From IMG/VR virus record IMGVR_UViG_3300028025_001572, positions 1-30,158 of that record: a stretch of 30,158 bases of DNA; one strand, 5' to 3'. Source of the stretch: a virus. Made by a program: the position numbers and the translations under genes. How positions within the stretch are numbered: the first letter of the stretch is position 1; every line of letters begins with the position of its first letter. This document shows, piece after piece, positions 15,392-22,432 of this stretch. A model generated the notes under the pieces. The model ran no database searches, was not told the origin of the DNA, and saw only the letters and a list, made by a program, of their open reading frames with translations.

Positions 15392-17683
15392 ATGGCGATC
15401 CCAATTTCCAACGTAACACGCCGAGTGGTATATGCAGCCAGTGGTACTGGGCCGTATGCATTTACCTTTGAGATTCTGGCAAACACTGACATTGCTGTGT
15501 ATCGTGATGACACACTGTTGACGTTGACCACAAACTATACAGTCACTATCAACAGCAATGGCACAGGTTCTATCACTCTGACAGCCGCACCTACTGGTGC
15601 AACTCAGATCGCCATTGTCGGCAACCGCACAATCCAGCGTACTACTGACTTTGTTACTGGTGGCGACTTCTTTGCCAACACAGTGAACGATGAGATGGAT
15701 CAGCAGACCATCTTTGCCCAGCAGAATGCTGAAGGTTTGCAACGTGCTTTGCAAGCACCGCAGACTGATCCAACAACCATCAACATGACTCTGCCACGCA
15801 AAGCAGATCGTGCTGGCAAGTACTTGGCATTTGATTCAAACGGTAATCCAGAGCCTGGCCCAACAAGCCAAGACGTTGACATAGTAGCTGGCATTGCATC
15901 GGACATTACAACTGTTGCTGGCATTGCATCCAACGTAACAACTGTTGCTGGCATCTCTAGCAATGTCACAACTGTTGCTGGTATTTCATCTGCCGTAAGT
16001 ACTGTTGCATCAAACAATACAAACGTCAGCACTGTAGCTACCAACATTGCTTCAGTTAATACCAATGCGACAAACATTGTTGCAATTCAGAACGCATCGA
16101 CCAACGCAACAAATGCCGCATCAAGCGCAACTGCGGCGGCTGGCTCTGCAACATCAGCGGCTGGTTCTGCAACATCTGCCGCCAACTCTGCGGCGGCTGC
16201 GGCCTCTGCGCTGGACAGCTTTGATGACCGCTACCTTGGCACGAAGACATCTGACCCAACGCTGGACAACGATGGCAATGCCTTGGTCGCTGGCGCTTTG
16301 TACTTCAGCACAACTGAAAACGTGATGAAGGTGTATGACGGCGCAAGCTGGATCACAGCCACATCTGCTGGTGCTACTTCCCTGCTGCGCTTCCGCTATG
16401 TTGCGACAAGCGGTCAGACCACATTCAGTGGCGCTGATGCTGCCGCCGCCACGCTGACCTACACCGTCAACAACATTGCTGTGCATCGCAATGGCGTGAC
16501 GTTGGACACATCTGAGTACACCGCAAGCAACGGCACAAGCATCGTCCTAGCAGTGGCTGCTGGTACTGGCGACATTGTTGACATCATTGCATTCAAGAGC
16601 TTCACAGTTGCTGATGCGTTGAGTGCTGTGAGCGGTGGCACTGTGAATGGCGCTGTCACCATCACTGGTGCGCTGACTGCCAACGGCAATGTCATCCTTG
16701 GAGATGCCTCTACTGACACATTGAATGTTGGTAATGGTGGCTTGGTGAAGAATGCAAGCGGTAATGTGGGTATTGGTACGAGTTCGCCGGGATACAGATT
16801 AGATGTTCGTGGTGGAAACGCAAGAATTGCAGCTAACGCATCAGGAGCTTCTGATGGCGTTCTGTATTTTGGAAATGCTGCAACAAACTATATTTTTGGG
16901 GGTGATGGTAATAACTATATGACGTTTGGTGTAAACAACGCCGAACGCGCCCGTATCACCTCCGGCGGTAACTTGCTGGTGGGAAAGAATTCCAGATCTT
17001 TTGGTACGGCAGGGGTTGATTTAAGTCCAACATTAGATTCTCACTTTACTATATCAGGTATTGTTGCTGCTTTTAATAGATTAGATACCGATGGAATCAT
17101 ACTTGAATTTGCACAGGCAGGCACTGTTGAAGGCAACATTTCCGTCTCAGGCACAACAGTCTCATTGGTTGGTGGTCATTTGGCTCGCTGGGCACAAACC
17201 ACCACAGCCAAAGACGAATCTCTAGTCAAAGGCACTGTACTGTCCAACCTCGATGAGATGAACGTCTATGTCGCACCGACAACTTACTGGACTGAAGAAG
17301 ATGAGCTTCCAGAAGGCGTGAGTGTTGGCGATGTAAAGGTCGAAACACATTCTGTTGACAACGAACAGTTGAACAAGGTAAAAGTCTCTGATGTTGAAGG
17401 CGATGTAAATGTCGCTGGTGTGTTCGTCAACTGGACGCACGATGAAGACCACAACGTTGACGAAATCAACATGGCGATGACGGGTGACATGATTATCCGC
17501 ATTGCCCAAGGCGTGACTGTTGCCCGTGGTGACTTGCTCATGTCTGCTGGTGACGGTACTGCCAAGCCTCAAGGCGATGACATTGTTCGCTCTAAGACCA
17601 TTGCCAAAGTCACATCAACCCATGTCACTTGCACCTACGCAGACGGTTCATTCTGTGTGCCTTGTGTGCTGATGGCTTGCTAA
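15392..17683 (+). CDS. Tail fibre protein with T7-type N-terminus
   Basis: The 763-residue product follows AAGGA at 15376-15380. Residues 1-155 form the T7 fibre N-terminal domain that attaches to the nozzle: NVTRRVVYAASGTGPYAFTF, then TDFVTGGDFFANTVNDEMDQQ. Residues 165-224 are six 10-residue repeats (VAGIASNVTT type), followed by an Ala/Ser/Thr coiled segment (about 235-270). Residues 330-410 are a beta domain (FRYVATSGQTTFSGADA). A Gly-rich part contains GNVGIGTSSPGYRLDV and RARITSGGNLLVG, phrases common in modular fibres. The C-terminal 150 residues (GVTVARGDLLMSAGDGTAKP, DIVRSKTIAKVTST, ending FCVPCVLMAC) look like a domain related to Peptidase_G2-type self-cleaving fibre ends; that relation is uncertain. 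The fibre would bind the host surface receptor. Confidence 0.9.
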   Translation: MAIPISNVTRRVVYAASGTGPYAFTFEILANTDIAVYRDDTLLTLTTNYTVTINSNGTGSITLTAAPTGATQIAIVGNRTIQRTTDFVTGGDFFANTVNDEMDQQTIFAQQNAEGLQRALQAPQTDPTTINMTLPRKADRAGKYLAFDSNGNPEPGPTSQDVDIVAGIASDITTVAGIASNVTTVAGISSNVTTVAGISSAVSTVASNNTNVSTVATNIASVNTNATNIVAIQNASTNATNAASSATAAAGSATSAAGSATSAANSAAAAASALDSFDDRYLGTKTSDPTLDNDGNALVAGALYFSTTENVMKVYDGASWITATSAGATSLLRFRYVATSGQTTFSGADAAAATLTYTVNNIAVHRNGVTLDTSEYTASNGTSIVLAVAAGTGDIVDIIAFKSFTVADALSAVSGGTVNGAVTITGALTANGNVILGDASTDTLNVGNGGLVKNASGNVGIGTSSPGYRLDVRGGNARIAANASGASDGVLYFGNAATNYIFGGDGNNYMTFGVNNAERARITSGGNLLVGKNSRSFGTAGVDLSPTLDSHFTISGIVAAFNRLDTDGIILEFAQAGTVEGNISVSGTTVSLVGGHLARWAQTTTAKDESLVKGTVLSNLDEMNVYVAPTTYWTEEDELPEGVSVGDVKVETHSVDNEQLNKVKVSDVEGDVNVAGVFVNWTHDEDHNVDEINMAMTGDMIIRIAQGVTVARGDLLMSAGDGTAKPQGDDIVRSKTIAKVTSTHVTCTYADGSFCVPCVLMAC
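15884..16063 (+). repeat. Six 30-base tandem repeats in the fibre gene
   Basis: Six units of 30 bases encode the 10-residue pattern VAG-I-(A/S)-S-x-(V/I)-T-T. Units 1-4 (15884-16003) are close copies with differing third codon positions, and units 5-6 (16004-16063) are more degenerate. Such repeats in fibres normally form a coiled or beta-helical shaft, and their copy number can change by slippage or recombination, changing fibre length. Confidence 0.85.
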
Positions 17684-17697
17684 AAGGAGAACAAATA

Positions 17698-18780
17698 ATG
17701 GGAAAAACAGCATCATTGGCGAACATCGGCACTATTGCTGATAGCTCGCTTGGGTTTCGGAATCGTCTGATTAACGGTGGGATGACCATAGACCAGAGGA
17801 ATGCGGGGGCGAGTGTTTCAACAAATGGTAGCTATCCTGTTGACAGGTTTCAAATGGGATTAACTGCGGCCATAGGTTCTACGTTTACAGCCCAACAATC
17901 TTCCACTGCTGCGACAGGTTTTACCAATTCATTTGTCTGGACTGTTGGAACAGCAGGAACTGCGACAGGTACGCAAAGCGCACGTTTTGACCAGCAGATT
18001 GAAGGATACAACGTGGCGGACATGGGGTTCGGTGCTGCTGGCGCATCAACCTTTACGCTGTCATTTTGGGTGCGCTCAAGCGTTACAGGAACATACTGTG
18101 TGTTTTTTAACAATAACGCATTAGACCGTTCATATGTGGCGCAGTACACGATTAGCGCAGCAAATACTTGGGAGCAAAAAACCATTACCGTATCTGGTGA
18201 CACATCTGGCACTTGGTTAAAAACAAATGGCTCAGGACTTCGTGTTGGATGGGATTTGGGTTCTGGCTCAGATAGAAACACAACTGCTGGCGCATGGGCT
18301 TCTGGTTTCTTTACCCGCACCTCAAGCCAAACAAACTTTATTGGAAACACAGGAGCCACTTTCTACATCACAGGTGTCCAGCTTGAGAAAGGCTCAACAG
18401 CAACGAGCTTTGACTACAGGCCGTATGGCACTGAGTTGGCTTTGTGTCAGCGGTATTTGCCATACATTGGCGGCATTTCAGGGAATCAGTCTTTTGGGCA
18501 ATGCTACGCCAACAATACAACTACATTGAGGGCTGTCATTAATTTCCCCGTTCAGGCAAGAGCGTACCCAACAGGTCTTGTTACAAGCACAGCAAGTGGG
18601 TTTGTTGGGCAAATGCAAGCATCTTCCAACATAACTGCAAGTGCGCTTGCGGTAACCTCTATCGCTGGATTGACAAGCGCATTAATTGAATTAACAGTTT
18701 CAGGAGCCACAGCAGGGCAACCCGGTAGCATTTACAACGCCGGTGCTGGGTATATGTATTTCACAGGATGCGAATTATGA
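17698..18780 (+). CDS. Second tail protein, adsorption-type with carbohydrate-binding-like fold
   Basis: The start at ATG 17698 is chosen because AAGGAG lies at 17684-17689; the longer frame from 17629 overlaps the fibre gene and has no such site. The 360-residue product has GFRNRLINGGMTIDQRN at residues 15-31, a motif common to phage tail proteins that carry a C-terminal carbohydrate-binding-like beta-sandwich. The central region is rich in Thr, Ser, Gly and aromatics (FTLSFWVRSSVTGTYCVFF, WEQKTITVSGDTSGTW), and FYITGVQLEKGSTATSFDYRPYG ends the sandwich. It would be an added receptor-binding or adsorption protein next to the main fibre. The stop overlaps the next ATG (ATGA 18777-18780). Confidence 0.88.
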   Translation: MGKTASLANIGTIADSSLGFRNRLINGGMTIDQRNAGASVSTNGSYPVDRFQMGLTAAIGSTFTAQQSSTAATGFTNSFVWTVGTAGTATGTQSARFDQQIEGYNVADMGFGAAGASTFTLSFWVRSSVTGTYCVFFNNNALDRSYVAQYTISAANTWEQKTITVSGDTSGTWLKTNGSGLRVGWDLGSGSDRNTTAGAWASGFFTRTSSQTNFIGNTGATFYITGVQLEKGSTATSFDYRPYGTELALCQRYLPYIGGISGNQSFGQCYANNTTTLRAVINFPVQARAYPTGLVTSTASGFVGQMQASSNITASALAVTSIAGLTSALIELTVSGATAGQPGSIYNAGAGYMYFTGCEL

Positions 18781-18935
18781 ACGAACCAACTTGGAAAATT
18801 ATTTCGTCTGAGGTTGTTTGGCGTGTGTGGCCTGATGGTCGTCAAGAGTCATGCCTTGTGACCGCTGAAGAATATGTCAAATGGCTTGAGGCTGGCAACA
18901 CGCCAGAGCCAGCAGATGAGGTGACAGGTGGATAA
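18777..18935 (+). CDS. Small protein next to the tail genes
   Basis: The 52-residue acidic protein overlaps the upstream stop by four bases (ATGA). It reads WKIISSEVVWRVWPDGRQES, then a helix-like TAEEYVKWLEAGNTPEPADE. The second part (d/e-Y-x-x-W-l-a-x-GN-t-P-x-P) resembles the short C-terminal helix of tail fibre assembly chaperones and the small proteins that accompany phage tail fibre genes. It is too short for a full chaperone domain, so the role is a guess based on position right after the adsorption protein and on that motif. Confidence 0.72.
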   Translation: MNEPTWKIISSEVVWRVWPDGRQESCLVTAEEYVKWLEAGNTPEPADEVTGG

Positions 18936-19149
18936 CCAGCAGCTCTTCAATCTGGTGGTCAGTGTTGCTGGCTTCTTGGCGGCATACGTCATCAACAACC
19001 TGACACGCACCATCCAGAAGTTGGAGGATAAGGTCAATGACCTGCCTCACAACTACGTCACCAAGGATGACTACCGATCAGACATTGCTGACATCAAGTC
19101 AATCCTGAAGCAGATCTTCGACAAGCTGGACAACAAGCAAGACAAATGA
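18928..19149 (+). CDS. Holin-like membrane protein with one TM and coiled coil
   Basis: The start is GTG 18928, eight bases inside the preceding gene, with GAGG at 18918-18921 as ribosome-binding site. The 73 residues have an N-terminal hydrophobic segment (about 7-27, LVVSVAGFLAAYVINNL) followed by charged heptads (TRTIQKLEDKVNDL, IKSILKQIFDKLDNKQDK) that should form a coiled coil. T7's holin gp17.5 is also a one-TM protein of 67 residues, and XhlA-type lysis proteins have the same layout in reverse. The gene opens the membrane/lysis block and could be a holin or pinholin. The alternative is a membrane anchor of unknown function. Confidence 0.75.
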   Translation: MDNQQLFNLVVSVAGFLAAYVINNLTRTIQKLEDKVNDLPHNYVTKDDYRSDIADIKSILKQIFDKLDNKQDK

Positions 19150-19150
19150 T

Positions 19151-19849
19151 GTGGATCCAATCAGCATCTGCCTTCTTGCGGCTGGTTTGGTCAAGCAGAT
19201 CCAAGCTGGCTGTGAGCTGTACAAGCAAGCTAAAGAATCTTTTGTTGAGATCAAAGCAACTGCGGATGAAGTTATCGCTATCGGCAGAGAGGTTCAAGGC
19301 TTCTGGTCGAAACTTAGCGGTTTCTTTGGCGCTAGTCCCAAGCCTAAAGTTGTTAAGCCTGTTGCAAAGTCTAAGAAGTCTGCCTATGTCGCTGTTGATG
19401 AGACTCAAGTCAAAGTTGACATTGTCAAAAACCTGACCGAGTTTTTCAGACTGCAAGAGCAGTTGGCTGCACACATCAGGGAGGAAGAGGAGAAGAGCCA
19501 GAACGTATATGACCCTGATCAGAACCACATGGAGGCGGCACTCAAGCGAGTGATGGCACAGCAAGAGATGGCAAAGCTTGAGGTCACCATCAGAGAGACC
19601 ATGGTGTACCAAAGCCCACCTGAAATGGGTGCGCTGTACTCAGATGTGTTCAAGATGCGGGATGTTATTACTGAAGAACAGGAGCAAGCAAGGCTAAAGC
19701 AAGAAGCTAAAAAGAGGCAAGAGGCATGGCAACGACAGGAGGAAGAAAGAAACTTCCAGCTAAAACTAGCGTACCTGGCGGGAACTACTATATTCCTCCT
19801 CTACCTGTGGCTCTGGTTCCACCTCGTAAGTCGCTGGGGGAAGAACTGA
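19151..19849 (+). CDS. Membrane protein with long coiled coil and C-terminal TM
   Basis: The start is GTG 19151, one base after the previous stop. The 232-residue protein has a hydrophobic N-terminal helix (about 3-20), a Lys/Pro-rich basic middle (about 62-78, GASPKPKVVKPVAKSKKS), long charged helices (about 90-200, ITEEQEQARLKQEAKKRQEA and neighbours) and a clear C-terminal TM (about 203-227, LAYLAGTTIFLLYLWLWFHLV). The family is not recognised. The coiled coil plus C-terminal anchor would suit a cytoplasmic protein bound to the inner membrane, perhaps a holin regulator or part of an exclusion system. Its stop and the next start form TGATG. Confidence 0.75.
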   Translation: MDPISICLLAAGLVKQIQAGCELYKQAKESFVEIKATADEVIAIGREVQGFWSKLSGFFGASPKPKVVKPVAKSKKSAYVAVDETQVKVDIVKNLTEFFRLQEQLAAHIREEEEKSQNVYDPDQNHMEAALKRVMAQQEMAKLEVTIRETMVYQSPPEMGALYSDVFKMRDVITEEQEQARLKQEAKKRQEAWQRQEEERNFQLKLAYLAGTTIFLLYLWLWFHLVSRWGKN

Positions 19850-20016
19850 TGGGCTGGATTGCTGCTTGTGTGCTGGTTGCTTTGCTTCTTCCAATTGGAG
19901 CCATGCTGTACCTCGATATCTTGGAAGCCAAGCATGAGGTTAAGGAACAGGTCGAGAAGGTAGAACGGTTAAGAAGGCAAGTAGAACAGGAGAAACGCAA
20001 GAATGACAAACCATGA
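19849..20016 (+). CDS. Small inner-membrane coiled-coil protein, spanin-like
   Basis: I read this from ATG 19849. This choice gives a TGATG junction with the upstream stop and a strong GGGGAAG site at 19837-19843. A longer frame from ATG 19726 would add 41 residues and overlap the neighbour by 124 bases. The 55-residue product has an N-terminal TM (about 3-23, WIAACVLVALLLPIGAMLYL) followed by a charged coiled coil (EAKHEVKEQVEKVERLRR and beyond). This is the layout of an inner-membrane spanin (Rz-like), only shorter. The next gene encodes a lipoprotein, so the two could form an additional spanin-like pair. Confidence 0.68.
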   Translation: MGWIAACVLVALLLPIGAMLYLDILEAKHEVKEQVEKVERLRRQVEQEKRKNDKP

Positions 20017-20206
20017 ACTTAAACTGCTGGCGCTGACTGTTTGTGCTGGCATCCTTTGCGGGTTGCTGGCTGGCTGTGAAGATAGATTTCGTTACCCCTG
20101 CCAAGATCCAAAGAACTGGGAAGCTGCCGAGTGCAAGCCGCCAGTCTGCACAGCAACAGGCACATGCCCTGACCAACTCACCAAGCCAGAAAAGGAGTCC
20201 AAGTAA
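20003..20206 (+). CDS. Cysteine-rich outer-membrane lipoprotein candidate
   Basis: The 67 residues start at ATG 20003, with AGGAG at 19988-19992, and overlap the preceding gene by 14 bases. Residues 6-24 are a hydrophobic signal ending in the lipobox L22-A-G-C25, so C25 would be lipidated. The mature part has four further Cys (C33, C44, C49, C55) and an EAAECKPPVCTATGTCPD stretch, which would allow disulfides. It could be the outer-membrane spanin partner of the preceding TM protein. However, unlike Rz1 it is not Pro-rich and carries more Cys, so a different periplasmic role is possible. The stop overlaps the next ATG (TAATGG). Confidence 0.72.
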   Translation: MTNHELKLLALTVCAGILCGLLAGCEDRFRYPCQDPKNWEAAECKPPVCTATGTCPDQLTKPEKESK

Positions 20207-20541
20207 TGGCAACCATCGGATACAAACCAAACAACCGTCTGTCCCCAGAAGAGATTGAAGCTCGTGTATGGGCATGGGTGATCTTCGTGATCTCCATCAT
20301 CTTGCTTGGCTCATGCTTTAGCTTCATCTACAGCGTGACGTTTGTGACTCAGCCTATGGTCGGCATGGCTCCGATAGATAAAGTCTATACAAAGATGATC
20401 AACGATATCATGTTGCTGTGTACTGGTGTGTTGGGTGGCGTGGCTGGACGCAAGGCAGTGTCTGCTGCTGTTGCTACTGCTACTGCCAAAGCGGAGGCTA
20501 CTGACAATGATCCCGAACCTAAACTGGAAGCCAAGGAATGA
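20206..20541 (+). CDS. Two-TM membrane protein, holin candidate
   Basis: The 111-residue product has an N-terminal cytoplasmic stretch, TM1 at about 21-47 (VWAWVIFVISIILLGSCFSFIY), a short polar loop, TM2 at about 65-85 (INDIMLLCTGVLGGVAGR) and an Ala/Glu-rich charged C-terminus. Length, two-TM topology and its place just before Rz, Rz1 and the endolysin fit a holin of the class II type, which would permeabilise the inner membrane and release the endolysin. The ATG overlaps the upstream stop (TAATG) and its own stop overlaps the next ATG. Function is inferred from layout, as there is no diagnostic motif. Confidence 0.75.
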   Translation: MATIGYKPNNRLSPEEIEARVWAWVIFVISIILLGSCFSFIYSVTFVTQPMVGMAPIDKVYTKMINDIMLLCTGVLGGVAGRKAVSAAVATATAKAEATDNDPEPKLEAKE

Positions 20542-21020
20542 GTTTGTTCAACCCATGGGTACTGCTAGGTATCGTCCTAGCTGTTCTTGGTGCAGGTACG
20601 AGCGGCTATCTCAAAGGCGGTGCAGATGAGTTTGACCGACAGCAACTAGAGATTGCTAGGTTAAACGAAGAGGCACGAGTCAAGGAACAGGCGCTTGTCA
20701 CTGCTGTCCAGACGCAAGCAAATCAATTGGTGAAAGCTGAACAACATGCAAAAACTATTTCTCAAAAGCGCAATGCTGACATTGACTCTGGTACTTTGCG
20801 GTTGCGGATCCCTGTCAAGGCCACCTGCCCAACCATACAAGCCACCACAGATGCCGCCCCTGCCTCCAGAGATAGCGTTCAAGCAGACACCGAACTTGAC
20901 AGAGAGACTGCTAAAGCTCTTGTCGCCATCACAGATGACGGAGACAAAGCCATCAGGCAATTGAACGCATGTATAGATGCGTATAACGCTGTGTATCAAA
21001 CCATGAAAGGAACCCCATGA
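20538..21020 (+). CDS. Inner-membrane spanin subunit (Rz-like)
   Basis: The 160-residue product has an N-terminal TM anchor (about 5-24, NPWVLLGIVLAVLGAGTSGY). A long periplasmic helix follows (about 30-85, EFDRQQLEIARLNEEARVKE onward), then a Thr/Ala-rich link (CPTIQATTDAAPASRD) and a C-terminal helical part with LVAITDDGDKAIRQLNACI. The final a-Lv-x-It-x-dGD-x-AI-x-q-LN-a-C pattern is typical of phage Rz proteins. Rz and Rz1 fuse the inner and outer membranes in the last lysis step. Its Rz1 partner is embedded in the +1 frame at 20746-20964. The ATG overlaps the upstream stop by four bases, and the endolysin gene starts over its stop. Confidence 0.88.
   Translation: MSLFNPWVLLGIVLAVLGAGTSGYLKGGADEFDRQQLEIARLNEEARVKEQALVTAVQTQANQLVKAEQHAKTISQKRNADIDSGTLRLRIPVKATCPTIQATTDAAPASRDSVQADTELDRETAKALVAITDDGDKAIRQLNACIDAYNAVYQTMKGTP
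20746..20964 (+). CDS. Outer-membrane spanin lipoprotein (Rz1-like), nested in Rz
   Basis: This 72-residue gene lies wholly inside Rz in another frame, the classic lambda Rz/Rz1 arrangement. It has a basic, hydrophobic signal (KLFLKSAMLTLTLVL), then a lipobox LCGC whose C20 would be lipidated. The mature part is Pro-rich (SRPPAQPYKPPQMPPLPPEI), a hallmark of Rz1. No strong ribosome-binding site stands before ATG 20746, so expression may rely on coupling with Rz. Nested position, lipobox and Pro content together make the assignment firm, although the -2 Cys in the lipobox is unusual. Confidence 0.88.
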   Translation: MQKLFLKSAMLTLTLVLCGCGSLSRPPAQPYKPPQMPPLPPEIAFKQTPNLTERLLKLLSPSQMTETKPSGN

Positions 21021-21628
21021 ACGCAGAGCAACTGGCGCAAGCCTTGAAGATGACCCCAGCAAAAGCAGAGGAGTGGATAGATGCAATCAATGAAACTTTT
21101 GATCGGTTTGAAATTAACACACCTGAGAGACAAGCTTGCTTCTTGGGGCAGTGCGCTCACGAGTCGGCTGGATTCACTGCGCTCAAAGAAAACCTCAACT
21201 ACTCAGCAGAAGGATTGACCAAGGTTTGGCCTAAGCGGTTCCCATCATTGGACGCTGCCCAACCCTACCACCGCAACCCTGAGAAGATCGCCAATAAGGT
21301 CTATGCTGATCGCATGGGCAATGGCGACGAGGAATCTGGTGAGGGCTTCAAGTACCGTGGTCGTGGCTTGATCCAGTTGACTGGCAAGGACAACTACACA
21401 GCGTGTGGTGAAGCATTAGGTGTTGACCTGGTAGAAGATCCAGATCAGGTGTCTAGTCCTATGTACGCTGCCCTGTCAGCAGGTTGGTTCTGGAACAAGA
21501 ACAAGTTGAATCAGTTTGCTGATGCCAACGACATGACCACCTTGACCAAACGAATCAATGGTGGAACCCATGGCATGGATGACCGCATTGCACGGACACA
21601 ACATGCCTTGGATACCTTGATGGCTTAA
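21017..21628 (+). CDS. Endolysin, GH19 chitinase-like
   Basis: The 203-residue enzyme would cleave the glycan strands of peptidoglycan at lysis. The GH19-type fold is supported by CAHESAGF (H48, E49), then E58 within LKENLNY, and a later FKYRGRGLIQLTGKDNYTACG stretch (111-131) that lines the substrate groove. E49 and E58 are the predicted catalytic Glu pair, by analogy with endolysins of this type such as SPN1S. The C-terminus has SAGWFWNKNKLNQFAD and TLTKRINGG, also typical. No signal or anchor is present, so the holin must release it. The ATG overlaps the Rz stop, with AAGGA at 21007-21011. Confidence 0.94.
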   Translation: MNAEQLAQALKMTPAKAEEWIDAINETFDRFEINTPERQACFLGQCAHESAGFTALKENLNYSAEGLTKVWPKRFPSLDAAQPYHRNPEKIANKVYADRMGNGDEESGEGFKYRGRGLIQLTGKDNYTACGEALGVDLVEDPDQVSSPMYAALSAGWFWNKNKLNQFADANDMTTLTKRINGGTHGMDDRIARTQHALDTLMA

Positions 21629-21741
21629 TCTTGGCCTAATAGCCAAGTGTGGAAATCAACAGGGGGTTTGCCATTGGTTTGACACTGATGGCAATACTCC
21701 CTGTATTCCTTATCCAGCTTCTCCCAGTCCGTTGGATTCAT
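21625..21741 (-). CDS. Tiny ORF overlapping the end of the Erf gene
   Basis: The frame runs from ATG at 21741 to a TAA at 21627-21625, giving 38 residues (MNPTDWEKLDKEYREYC, then CQTNG and HTWLLGQD). A purine-rich AGAAAGAAG stands directly before the ATG. It overlaps the Erf C-terminus by 32 bases, and its stop overlaps the endolysin stop on the other strand by four bases. The residue mix (Tyr, Cys, Trp and acidic residues, C-x-x-C) looks protein-like, but at 38 residues chance cannot be excluded. No family was recognised; if real, it is the last gene of the recombination operon. Confidence 0.45.
   Translation of the reverse strand: MNPTDWEKLDKEYREYCHQCQTNGKPPVDFHTWLLGQD
21630..21647. terminator. 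Hairpin between convergent operons, possible terminator
   Basis: CTTGGC (21630-21635) is complementary to GCCAAG (21642-21647) with a six-base loop (CTAATA). It lies just past the endolysin stop and before the ends of the minus-strand genes, where a two-way terminator would be useful. Neither strand has a T run after the stem, so intrinsic termination is not clearly supported. The hairpin also falls inside the small minus-strand ORF at 21625. Confidence 0.35.
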
Positions 21742-22432
21742 CTTCTTTCTCCTCCAGTTGTGCGCCCAGTCTCTTTAAGCGCAGTTGATAATCCCCAACC
21801 AACTTAGCCTTATGCTCAGGGTTGATCTTGTTCACCTGATCCTCGTTGGCCTCTTTCAGTTCCCGAAGCTTAGTCATTTTTGTGCGGGTTGCCAATGCTG
21901 ATTTCTCTACCTTTTCCCGCAGTTCAATCGTCCCATTTGCGTAAGACTCTGAGTCTGCGTACTGGCGTGGCTCTTTGCCTGGTATGGTCAGCACATATGG
22001 CAGGGTGACTGCTGGCGCTGGCTTGATGTTGTCCAAAGGGTTGGCGGCTGGCGCTTGTTTGCGTGTGCCAGCATTGCCATCGTCGTCTTCTGGTGCAATG
22101 CCACAGGCTGACATCAGGCTGTACCGACGAGCGTAGGTCAAGGCACTGGCGTACCCTTGTGGATCTTGTTTGACAGCAGGGAAGTGGACGATGCCGCACT
22201 CCAGCACCTCGCCTGACTCATGGACAAAGACTGTCTCGCACATGATGCCGTCATTGCAGTCGTAATTTTTTTGCAGTAAAAAGATGCCATTCTCATTTAG
22301 CGCATCAATGACCGCCTCAATACAGGCTGACAGGTCAGCATATCGGCTGCGGAAATGTGGGTTGGTGCTGGTCTTAAGAGCTGGGCCAAAGGCACGTTGG
22401 GCTTTGACAAGGGCTGATGCTATATTTTTCAC
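21710..22432 (-). CDS. Erf-like single-strand DNA annealing protein
   Basis: I place the start at the GTG ending at 22432: it overlaps the exonuclease stop in a GTGA junction and is preceded by AAGGA. A longer reading from 22531 would overlap the neighbour by about 100 bases. The 240-residue product shows the ERF core: IASALVKAQRAFGPALKTST, then NPHFRSRYADLSACIEAVID, and QGYASALTYARRYSLMSACGIAPEDDDG. The Q-x-x-Gsa-x-TYarRY-x-L element and the acidic e-d-D end are diagnostic. The C-terminus (about 145-240) is Lys/Glu-rich. It would anneal single strands produced by the neighbouring exonuclease. The two form a Red-like recombination pair for DNA repair or concatemer formation. Confidence 0.88.
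   Translation of the reverse strand: MKNIASALVKAQRAFGPALKTSTNPHFRSRYADLSACIEAVIDALNENGIFLLQKNYDCNDGIMCETVFVHESGEVLECGIVHFPAVKQDPQGYASALTYARRYSLMSACGIAPEDDDGNAGTRKQAPAANPLDNIKPAPAVTLPYVLTIPGKEPRQYADSESYANGTIELREKVEKSALATRTKMTKLRELKEANEDQVNKINPEHKAKLVGDYQLRLKRLGAQLEEKEDESNGLGEAG

Noticed and set aside
16047-16486. Long overlapping frames on both strands in the fibre repeat region.
   Set aside because: They are products of the Ala/Ser/Thr-rich repeats in other frames and lack start signals.
19726-20016. A 96-residue reading that starts at ATG 19726 and overlaps the upstream membrane gene by 124 bases.
   Set aside because: ATG 19849 has a strong GGGGAAG site and a TGATG junction, and removes the overlap; the extra 41 N-terminal residues look unstructured.
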